In this document: positions 27,226 through 34,634 of the stretch, piece after piece
How positions within the stretch are numbered: the first letter of the stretch is position 1
Layout: each line of letters starts with the position of its first letter
Assembly: GCA_963834855.1 (NCBI GenBank)
Contig: CAWIDH010000013.1
Coordinates: forward strand, 45,077-109,076
DNA from: DATJKD01 sp963834855
GTDB lineage: Bacteria > Pseudomonadota > Gammaproteobacteria > Steroidobacterales > Steroidobacteraceae
Direction of reading: 5' to 3'
DNA: 64,000 bases
Notes under the pieces: model-generated
Databases searched by the model: none
Told to the model about the DNA's origin: nothing
Seen by the model: the letters and a program-made list of their open reading frames with translations, nothing else
Translations under genes and position numbers: made by a program

Positions 27226-29324
27226 GATTTCGCGTAGGCGTCGACGTCGGCGGAACGTTCACCGACTTCCTGATCTCGTCGGCGGGCGAGACCGCGCGGG
27301 TCTACAAGTCCTCGACGACACCGAAGAATCCGACGATCGGGTTCTTCAACGGCCTCGAGCAGGCCGCCAGCGACCAGGGCATGGAGCTCGACGAGTTCCT
27401 GGACCACGTCGAGTCAATCGTGCACGGGACGACGATCACGACCAACGCCGTGCTGACCGGCACAGGCGCCAAGGCCGGTTTCATCACGACGAAGGGCTTT
27501 CGGGACGTGCTCAACATGCGGCGCGGCATGAAGGAGCGCCAGTTCGCACGTTACGCGCAGCCGAAGCCGCTGATCCCGCGCGTGCTGACGCATGTCGTCG
27601 AAGAGCGCGTTTCGGTCGAGGGCGCGGTGCTGACGCCGCTCAATGAATCCGACGTGCGCGCCGCCGCGCGCGCACTTAAGAAGGACGGCGTCGAGGCGGT
27701 CGCCGTGTCCTATCTGTGGTCGTTCCGCAATCCCCGTCATGAGCTGCGCACGCGCGAGATCCTCGCGGAGGAGATGCCGGACACCTACGTGTCGCTCTCG
27801 ACGGAGATCCTGCCGCAGATCCGCGTTTACGAGCGTCACAGCACGACCGCGTTGAACGCCTACGTCGGCCCGATCCTGGTGCGCTACCTGTCGCGGCTCG
27901 ACAAGGCACTGGCCGAACGGGGCTTCAAGGGCTCGCTGCTGATCATGCAGTCAAACGGCGGCGTCATGTCCCCGGAGGTGGCGCAGCGCTTCGCGTCGAA
28001 CACGCTGCTGTCCGGACCCGCAGGCGCGCCGGGCGCCGGGATCTTTTACGGGGCGACGCACGGCTTCAAGAACCTCATCACCGTCGACATGGGCGGCACC
28101 TCGTTCGACGTCGCGCTCGTCAAGGATGGCGTGCCCAGCGTCACGACGGATGGCGTCATTGGCGATGACCGGATCGCCTCGCCGATCCTCGACATCCACA
28201 CCATCGGCGCCGGCGGCGGATCGATCGCGCGCCTGGCCACCGGCGGGCTGCTCGAAGTCGGGCCGGCCAGCGCCGGCGCGGAACCGGGCCCCGCATGCTA
28301 CGGCCGCGGCGGCACGCAGCCGACGGTCACGGATGCCGACCTGGTACTCGGCTACATCGACCCGAGCGCCTTCCACGGCGGCAAGCTCAAGCTCGACGTC
28401 GATGCGGCGACGCGCGCCATCGAGCAGCACGTTGCCCAGCCGGCATCGATGAGCGTGGCAAAAGCGGCCGACGGCATCTACCAGGTCATCAATGCCAACA
28501 TGGCCGCGGCTCTCAGCGTCGTCTCGGTGCAGCGCGGCTACGACCCGCGCGAATTCGTGCTGATCGTCGCCGGCGGCGCCGGCCCGATCCATGCCGCGCC
28601 GATCGCCCGTGATCTCGAGATCCCGCTGGTGCTGATTCCCCGCGAGTCGTCGGTGTTCTGCGCGGCGGGGATGCTGATTTCGGACCTCAAGCACGACTAC
28701 GTGCGCACCTACGCCCGCGACCTCGACAAGGTCGTCGTGCGCGAAGTCACGCAGCTATACAAGGAGATGACCGACACCGCCCTCGCGACCCTCCGAGCGG
28801 AGGGCGTGGCAAAGGCCAAGATCGTCGTCGGCTACTCGGCCGATCTGCGTTATGTCGGGCAGTTCAACGAAGTCGAGGTCCCCGTCACCGGCAACGGCAC
28901 TGTCCGCAACGCCGACCTCGCCCAGCTGGTCGACCAGTTCCATGCCCGCCACGACACCCTGTACGGGTATTCGATGCAAGGGACGCCGGTCGAGTTGATC
29001 AACCTGCGCGTGACCGGCCGCGGGTTGACACCGAAGCCCAGGTTCGAACGCTTCCGACCCGCCCCGACGGGGGTCGAAAAGACCCGGATCGGCAGGCGCA
29101 AGGCATGGTTCGACGGCGCGTTTCGCGAGGTCTCGGTCTACGACGGGCTGGTGCTGCAGAATGGGCATACGATACGCGGGCCGGCGATCATCTCGCAGCC
29201 GACGACGACGATCGTCGTGCCGCCGGACTTCGATCTCAAGTGCGACGAGTACAACAACTTCCTGATGTACCCCAAGGGTCGAAATCTCAAGGCCGTAATC
29301 AAGCAGCTACGCAGTGAGGGCTGA
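27222..29324 (+). CDS. hyuA: Hydantoinase/oxoprolinase/acetone-carboxylase family subunit A
   Basis: This 700-aa ATP-using subunit of the HyuA family has the N-terminal ASKHA-type phosphate loop RVGVDVGGTFTDFLI, IVHGTTITTNAVLTGTGAKA, the second ATPase segment LITVDMGGTSFDVALV, and TIGAGGGSIARL. The C-terminal beta-rich part ends at VVPPDFDLKCDEYNNFL. Members hydrolyse 5-oxoproline or hydantoins, or carboxylate ketones (acetone, acetophenone), all with ATP. Which reaction applies is not decided by sequence. The start overlaps the preceding gene's stop, and hyuB follows after 3 bp. A longer upstream frame is a shadow of the preceding gene. Confidence 0.9.
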   Translation: MRFRVGVDVGGTFTDFLISSAGETARVYKSSTTPKNPTIGFFNGLEQAASDQGMELDEFLDHVESIVHGTTITTNAVLTGTGAKAGFITTKGFRDVLNMRRGMKERQFARYAQPKPLIPRVLTHVVEERVSVEGAVLTPLNESDVRAAARALKKDGVEAVAVSYLWSFRNPRHELRTREILAEEMPDTYVSLSTEILPQIRVYERHSTTALNAYVGPILVRYLSRLDKALAERGFKGSLLIMQSNGGVMSPEVAQRFASNTLLSGPAGAPGAGIFYGATHGFKNLITVDMGGTSFDVALVKDGVPSVTTDGVIGDDRIASPILDIHTIGAGGGSIARLATGGLLEVGPASAGAEPGPACYGRGGTQPTVTDADLVLGYIDPSAFHGGKLKLDVDAATRAIEQHVAQPASMSVAKAADGIYQVINANMAAALSVVSVQRGYDPREFVLIVAGGAGPIHAAPIARDLEIPLVLIPRESSVFCAAGMLISDLKHDYVRTYARDLDKVVVREVTQLYKEMTDTALATLRAEGVAKAKIVVGYSADLRYVGQFNEVEVPVTGNGTVRNADLAQLVDQFHARHDTLYGYSMQGTPVELINLRVTGRGLTPKPRFERFRPAPTGVEKTRIGRRKAWFDGAFREVSVYDGLVLQNGHTIRGPAIISQPTTTIVVPPDFDLKCDEYNNFLMYPKGRNLKAVIKQLRSEG

Positions 29325-29327
29325 CCG

Positions 29328-31076
29328 ATGAGCAGCACAAAAGGCAATCGGCTCGACCGAATCAAGGTTTCCGTCATAGGCAACCGTCTCGATGCAATCA
29401 GCAAGGAGATCGGGCAGACGATGCTGCGTACCTCGCGCTCGCCGATCTTTTCCGAGGCGCGCGATTTCGTCACCGGTATATTCGACGCGAAGCTGCGTCT
29501 CGTGGCGCAGACCGCTTATATCCCGGTGCTGATGGGCGCCCTGCCGTATGCGATCAAGAGCATCGCCAAGACGTTTGAAGGCGACATAGACGACGGCGAC
29601 ATCTTCATCCTGAACGACCCGTTTCGCGGCAACAATCATCCACCGGACATCACGATCGCAAAGCCGATCTTCGACGGGAAGGAGATCGCCTTCTGGGCGG
29701 TGTCCAAGGGGCATCATGCCGACGTCGGCGGCGGCGGTGTCGCCGGGTACAACCCGGGTGCGAAAAGCGTCTGGGAGGAGTGCATCCGCATCCCGCCGGC
29801 GAAACTCTATATCAAGGGCAAACCCAACAAGGGCCTCTGGGACACGATCCTGCTCAACGTCTTCCTGTCGTTCCTCGTCGAGGGCGATCTGCATTGCCAG
29901 GTCGGAGCGGTGAATATCGGCGAGCGCAGCCTCAAGGCGCTGCTCAGCAAGTATGGCCGCAAGACACTCGACGCGGCGATGCAGCGGATATTCGACGTAT
30001 CTGAGCAGCAGATGCGCGCGGCAATCCGGAGCGTCCCGAACGGCGTCTACACCGCCGAGCGCCTGATCGATCACGACGGAATCAACAAGGACCGGATGAT
30101 CACGGTGCGCCTCGCGCTCACGGTCGAGGACGAGAACATTACCTTCGACTACACCGGCAGCGACCCGCAGGCGGCCGGTTACGTCAACAGCACCTTGCCG
30201 AACACGGCATCGTCCTCGTTCCTGGCGCTCTTCATGTCGATCGGCTCGGAGATCCGCTTCAACGAGGGCGCGCTTCGCGCGCTGCATGTCATCGCGCCCG
30301 AAGGCACGATCGTCAATGCGCGGGAACCGGCGCCCGTCACGGGCTGCACGATCTCATCTGCGCAGGCCATCATCGAGTGCGCCTGGGTTGCGCTCGCGCA
30401 GGCCGTGCCCGACAAGGTGGACGCGGGCTGGTCGCGCTGGTGCGCACCGGCCACGATGGGTCTCAATCCACGCACCGGCCGGCCGTTCGGCGACATACAT
30501 TTCATGGCCAAAGGCGGCAGCGGGGGCGCCTACGGGCACGACGGGTGGGATCATCTTGGCACCGTGGTCTGCGCCGGAGGCCTGCGTGCACCGGACCCCG
30601 AGCTACACGAGCTCGTGGATCCGTTCACGGTGTTGCAGTACGAGTTCTGGCCGGACAGCGCCGGCGCCGGCGAATGGCGCGGCGGAATGGGCACCATCTA
30701 CCGCTGGAAGATCGATGCCGACGACATTCCTGCGGCCAATTTCGGCGGCGGGGTCAGCGCTGCGACGGCGCCCTACGGTCTCCAGGGGGGCAGGCCCGCT
30801 CCGCCCCACCAATTGTTCCTGCGCAAGGGCGCCGAGACCGTCAACGTCGACGCGGAAAGTTTCTACCATCTCGACAAGAACGATGTGTTCGAGATCTACC
30901 AGAGCGGTGGCGGCGGATACGGCGATCCACGCAAGCGGCCGGCCGAGAAAGTGCGGGATGACGTCGTCAACGGCCTGATTTCCGTCGCCAAGGCCCGCGA
31001 GCTGTATGGCGTGGTCATCGACCCGGTCAGTCATCAGCTCGACGCGGCCGGAACGGGGGAAATGCGGCGCGACTGA
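29328..31076 (+). CDS. hyuB: Hydantoinase/oxoprolinase/acetone-carboxylase family subunit B
   Basis: This 582-aa HyuB-family subunit has IGQTMLRTSRSPIFSEARDF near the N-terminus, FILNDPFRGNNHPPDIT, the metal-site-like AVSKGHHADVGGG and the C-terminal YQSGGGGYGDPRKR. It pairs with HyuA to form the catalytic heteromer. It is 3 bp downstream of hyuA and ends the operon. Between its stop and the next gene (31077-31262) lies operator-like copy C. Function is as for HyuA: ATP-driven ring opening of a cyclic amide or ketone carboxylation. Confidence 0.9.
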   Translation: MSSTKGNRLDRIKVSVIGNRLDAISKEIGQTMLRTSRSPIFSEARDFVTGIFDAKLRLVAQTAYIPVLMGALPYAIKSIAKTFEGDIDDGDIFILNDPFRGNNHPPDITIAKPIFDGKEIAFWAVSKGHHADVGGGGVAGYNPGAKSVWEECIRIPPAKLYIKGKPNKGLWDTILLNVFLSFLVEGDLHCQVGAVNIGERSLKALLSKYGRKTLDAAMQRIFDVSEQQMRAAIRSVPNGVYTAERLIDHDGINKDRMITVRLALTVEDENITFDYTGSDPQAAGYVNSTLPNTASSSFLALFMSIGSEIRFNEGALRALHVIAPEGTIVNAREPAPVTGCTISSAQAIIECAWVALAQAVPDKVDAGWSRWCAPATMGLNPRTGRPFGDIHFMAKGGSGGAYGHDGWDHLGTVVCAGGLRAPDPELHELVDPFTVLQYEFWPDSAGAGEWRGGMGTIYRWKIDADDIPAANFGGGVSAATAPYGLQGGRPAPPHQLFLRKGAETVNVDAESFYHLDKNDVFEIYQSGGGGYGDPRKRPAEKVRDDVVNGLISVAKARELYGVVIDPVSHQLDAAGTGEMRRD

Positions 31077-31221
31077 ACGGGGAGAGCCAGCCTGGGAGGC
31101 GCGCTCCGTCGTGAAGCGATCGGAGCAGACGGACTCGAGTACGCGTCTGTCCCGGCAGACGGGCCATGGCCGTTTCGACCGTGACCAGCCGCCGGGCAGC
31201 GGGTGCTCGTCGCCCGGCGTA

Positions 31222-31237
31222 ACTTCAGGCTTATAGT
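31222..31237. promoter_or_regulatory. Shared operator-like element and -10 box, copy C
   Basis: ACTTCAGGCTTATAGT shares its entire right half (GCTTATAGT) with the palindrome seen in copy B. It lies 25 bp before the cyclase-family gene, where TATAGT (31232-31237) is well placed as a -10 hexamer. No good -35 hexamer lies 17 bp upstream, which fits an activator-dependent or repressed promoter. Confidence 0.42.
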
Positions 31238-31262
31238 ATCGGGCCACTCGAGGGAGAGAACG

Positions 31263-32270
31263 ATGCGCGTGGATCGAAGCACAGTGGGGCTGGCACTGGC
31301 TGCGATGGTCCTGATCGCTACGGCGGGCACCACGACTGCGCAGGACTACACGCGCGAGCAGTGGTGGCCGTCCGAGTGGGGCGCCGACGACCAGCGCGGC
31401 GCGCTCAACCGGCTCACACCGGCCAAGGTGCTCGAGGCGACCCGGCTCATAACGACCGGCACGATCTACGACATGACCTTCGTCTACGAAGAGTCGATGC
31501 CGCTCTTCAGCCTCACGCCGTTCCGCCGCAAGTACACGCTGCTCGTGCCCGGCGGCCCGACCTACGGCGCCACCGGAGAGAACAAGCTGTTCTGGAACGA
31601 GGACTACATCAGCGGTCACGTCACGCAGGACGGCACGCAGTTCGACGCGCTGTGCCACATGGGCACCGAGCACGGCAAGCCCGGCGACACCAGCGAGCAG
31701 CGCTACTACAACGGCATTTCGCAAGCGCAGATTGGCGACGGTCGCGGCTGCAGAAAGCTCGGCGTCGAAAACGTCACGCCGATCTTCACGCGCGGCATCC
31801 TGATCGACGTTGCCGCCTACAAGGGGCGCATGCTGGAGCGCAGCGAGGAAATCTCGATCGAGGATCTGAAGGCGGCGCTCGCGAAGCAGGGAATGTCCGA
31901 AGCGGACATCCATCCGGGTGACGCGCTTTTCTACCACACGGGCTGGTCAGCGCTCTGGAAGACCGACAACGACAGGTTCAACAGCGGGGTCCCGGGTCTC
32001 AGTCCGGCGGCCGGCGACTGGGTCGTCGCGAAGAAAGTGCTGCTCGTCGGTACGGACAACTGGGGTGTCGAAGCGATCCCAGGGCCCGATCCGAAGCTGT
32101 TCGCGCCGAATCACCAGAAATTCCTGGTCGAGAACGGCATCTACATCATGGAGAATCTCGACTTCGCCCGGCTCATCGACGCGAAAGTCTACGAGTTCGC
32201 GTTCGTGTTCGGAGCCGTGCCGTTCAAGGGTGCGACCGGCTCGCCGGGCCGGCCGTTTGCGATCCGCTGA
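31263..32270 (+). CDS. Exported cyclase-family hydrolase (kynurenine-formamidase/isatin-hydrolase superfamily)
   Basis: This 335-aa protein has a Sec signal peptide (cleavage near TTTAQD, about residue 27) and a cyclase-superfamily fold. Family members are metal-dependent hydrolases of cyclic or N-formyl amides (kynurenine formamidase, isatin hydrolase). In the classic metal motif HxGTHxDAxxH both leading histidines are replaced here: TQDGTQFDALCH. I recall the Gln version as common in the longer exported subgroup, so it need not mean loss of activity. Later segments LFYHTGWSALW and VGTDNWGVEA are typical. It is the first gene of the ring-cleavage operon, with AGGGAGAG as ribosome site. Confidence 0.82.
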   Translation: MRVDRSTVGLALAAMVLIATAGTTTAQDYTREQWWPSEWGADDQRGALNRLTPAKVLEATRLITTGTIYDMTFVYEESMPLFSLTPFRRKYTLLVPGGPTYGATGENKLFWNEDYISGHVTQDGTQFDALCHMGTEHGKPGDTSEQRYYNGISQAQIGDGRGCRKLGVENVTPIFTRGILIDVAAYKGRMLERSEEISIEDLKAALAKQGMSEADIHPGDALFYHTGWSALWKTDNDRFNSGVPGLSPAAGDWVVAKKVLLVGTDNWGVEAIPGPDPKLFAPNHQKFLVENGIYIMENLDFARLIDAKVYEFAFVFGAVPFKGATGSPGRPFAIR

Positions 32271-32306
32271 GCGACGCGCAGTCGCTGACCGTTTCGGGAG
32301 GTTGAC

Positions 32307-33233
32307 ATGGCCAAGGGAAAGATCGTTGCAGGGTATCTCGCGCCGCATCCGCCGCATCTCGTGTATGGCGAGAATCCGCCGCAGAACGAACCGCGTTCGC
32401 AGTGCGGCTGGGAACAGCTGCGCTGGGCGTACGAACGCGCGCGCAAGACGCTCGCCGAACTGAAACCCGACGTGCTGCTCGTCCACTCCCCGCACTGGAC
32501 GACGCAGCTCGGCCATCACTTTCTCGGTGTGCCGCACCTGAAAGGGAAATCGGTCGACCCGATCTTTCCGAACCTGTTCCGCTACGATTTCGCGCTTGAC
32601 GTCGATGTCGAGCTCGCCGAGGCCTGCTGCGACGAGGCCCGCCGCGCCGGGCTCGTCACCCGCATGATGCGCAACCCGAATTTCCGCGTCGATTACGGGA
32701 CCATCACCACGCTGCACATGATGCGCCCGCAGTGGGACATTCCGGTGGTCGGCCTTTCCGCCAACAATTCCCCCTACTACCTGAACCTCGGTGAGGGCCT
32801 CGGGGAAATGGACACACTCGGCAAGGCGACGCGGCGCGCGATCGAGAAGACCGGGCGGCGTGCGGTGCTGCTCGCGTCGAATACGCTGTGCCACTGGCAC
32901 TTCCACCAGGAGCCGCTGATCCCCGAGGACATGTCGAAGGAGCATCCGCAGTCGTTCGACGGCTACAAGTGGGACATGCGCATGATTGACCTGATGCGCC
33001 GCGGTCAGACGCAGGAGGTGTTCAAGGTACTGCCGCAGTTCATCCAGGAAGCCTTTGCGGAGGTGAAGTCCGGGGCGCTCACCTGGATGTACGCGGCGAT
33101 GGGTTATCCAAACGTCCCCGCGGAACTGCACGGCTATGGCAACGTGATCGGCACCGGTAATGCCGTGATGGAGTGGAACCTCGACCGGTACGGCAGCCAG
33201 CTGCCGTTCAACGAGCGGCCGATCGCGGCCTGA
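32307..33233 (+). CDS. amnB: Catalytic beta subunit of a 2-aminophenol 1,6-dioxygenase-like extradiol dioxygenase
   Basis: This 308-aa LigB-superfamily extradiol dioxygenase has its ferrous-iron ligands expected at H14 (LAPHPPHLV), H63 (VHSPHW) and E252 (EAFAEVKSG). That matches the H13/H62/E251 set described for CnbCab/AmnBA, offset by one. The sequence around VYGENPPQNEPRS and DPIFPNLFRYDF is what I recall for AmnB. It cleaves the ring of 2-aminophenol or a substituted aminophenol next to the carbon bearing the amino group, giving 2-aminomuconate 6-semialdehyde. It sits directly upstream of the alpha-subunit gene and close to a deaminase and a semialdehyde dehydrogenase, completing the module. 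Confidence 0.88.
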   Translation: MAKGKIVAGYLAPHPPHLVYGENPPQNEPRSQCGWEQLRWAYERARKTLAELKPDVLLVHSPHWTTQLGHHFLGVPHLKGKSVDPIFPNLFRYDFALDVDVELAEACCDEARRAGLVTRMMRNPNFRVDYGTITTLHMMRPQWDIPVVGLSANNSPYYLNLGEGLGEMDTLGKATRRAIEKTGRRAVLLASNTLCHWHFHQEPLIPEDMSKEHPQSFDGYKWDMRMIDLMRRGQTQEVFKVLPQFIQEAFAEVKSGALTWMYAAMGYPNVPAELHGYGNVIGTGNAVMEWNLDRYGSQLPFNERPIAA

Positions 33234-33264
33234 CAGCACAACCATCAACAACCGAGGCAAGCCC

Positions 33265-34201
33265 ATGCCCGTCGTGTCGGCATTCCTGGTCCATGGCAGC
33301 CCGCTGCCGTTCCTGCGCCCGGAGAACCCGCCGTGGAAGGCGCTCGACACCGGCTATCGCGCCGCGGCCGCCGCGCTCGCGGCCTCGAAACCGGACGTGA
33401 TCGCTGTCTATTCGACGCAGTGGATCGCGGTCCTCGACGAGCTCTGGCAGGCGCGCCCGCGCAGCCGCGGCGTGCACGTGGATGAGAACTGGCACGAATA
33501 CGGCGATCTTGCGTTCGACATCCGCGCCGACGTCGAGCTGACGAAAGCGATCATCGCCGCGACACCGGCTCTTCGGCGTGCGGTCGAAACCCGTCGACTA
33601 CGACGGGTTCCCGATCGACACCGGGACCATCATTGCCAACAATTACCTGAACCCGCGTGGCGCGTTGCCGCTCGTGATCGCCGCCAACAACGTCTACCAC
33701 GACTGGAAGACGACGGAGAGGCTCGCGGCGGCCGCGGTTGCCTGCGCGGACAAGCTCGGCCGTCGCCTGGCGCTCGTGGCCGTGGGCGGTCTGTCCGGCA
33801 GCATCATTCGCGAGGAAATCGATCTCGCCCGGGATCGCATTGCGTCGAAGGCGGACGATAACTGGAACCGGCGCATGCTCGACTTGTTGGTCGCCGGAAA
33901 CGCGAAGGCGCTCGAGGCGGCCTGCCCGAAATATGCGCAAGAGGCACGGGTCGACATGGGCTTCAAGCATTTCGCGTGGATCCTCGGCGGCCTCGGTGGA
34001 CGCTACGCGGGTGCCAAGGTGCATGCGTACGGACCGACGTACGGCAGTGGCGCCGCGATCATCGAATTCACGCCCGCACCGGCAGCGAAGCGCGCCGCAA
34101 AGGCGCCGGCGAAGCGACGGCCGAAGCCGACCGCGCGCAGGATGGCTGCGACCAGGCCCGCGAAGCGGATCCGTCGCGTCCGCCGCAAGGCTAAGCGTTG
34201 A
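33265..34201 (+). CDS. amnA: Alpha subunit of the aminophenol dioxygenase, frameshifted, with a basic C-terminal tail
   Basis: This AmnA-like LigB-fold subunit, about 311 aa after one base is removed, starts at VSAFLVHGSPLPFLRPENPP and continues in a second frame after about 33565-33580 with VDYDGFPIDTGTIIANNYL, VVAVGGLSGSIIREEI-like sequence and WILGGLGGRYAGAKVHAYG. The subunit is structural and lacks the full iron triad. The homologous part ends near IIEFTP. It is followed by about 40 residues of Ala/Lys/Arg/Pro repeats (KRAAKAPAKRRPKPTARR and so on) like histone H1 tails, which I do not recall in AmnA. The end overlaps the convergent deaminase gene by 11 bp. Confidence 0.82.
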
Positions 34202-34601
34202 CGGGCTTGTAGGCCACCACGCGAATCTCGATCAGCAGGCGCGGATGCGGCAGCTCTCGCACGGCGACGGTCGTGCGCGTCGGGCCCTCGTAATCGAAGA
34301 ACTCCGCGTACACCTCGTTGTAGCCAGCGAAGTCGTTCATGTTGACCAGGTAGCTGGTCACTTCGACGACGTCGGACAGATCCGCTTCCATGCTGCGCAG
34401 GATGTCGCGGACGTTCTCGATCACCGCACGCGTCTGCACCCGGATGTCCCCGACGCCTGCGATACTGTCATCCGGCTGCCGGGAACTGGTGCCCGAAACG
34501 AACAGGAAATCCCCCGCACGCTTGATGTGCGGAAAGGGCCCGCGCGGACGCGCCTTGTCGTCAACCACCTTGCTAATCAGATGACACCCCCGCCGCGGCA
34601 T
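34191..34601 (-). CDS. RidA/YjgF-family protein, probable 2-aminomuconate deaminase
   Basis: This 136-aa RidA-fold protein has FLFVSGTSSRQPDDSIAGVG near the N-terminus, which matches the SGTSSR motif of 2-aminomuconate deaminases (AmnD/NbaF). It continues with VTSYLVNMNDFAGYNEVYAE and ends RLLIEIRVVAYKP. It would convert 2-aminomuconate to 4-oxalocrotonate and ammonia, the step after the semialdehyde dehydrogenase. The dehydrogenase gene is 33 bp upstream on the same strand. A general enamine/imine deaminase is the alternative; context favours the pathway enzyme. Confidence 0.87.
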   Translation of the reverse strand: MPRRGCHLISKVVDDKARPRGPFPHIKRAGDFLFVSGTSSRQPDDSIAGVGDIRVQTRAVIENVRDILRSMEADLSDVVEVTSYLVNMNDFAGYNEVYAEFFDYEGPTRTTVAVRELPHPRLLIEIRVVAYKPVNA

Positions 34602-34634
34602 CGAGCCTCTCCGCGATGGGTTCGAGACTGGCGC

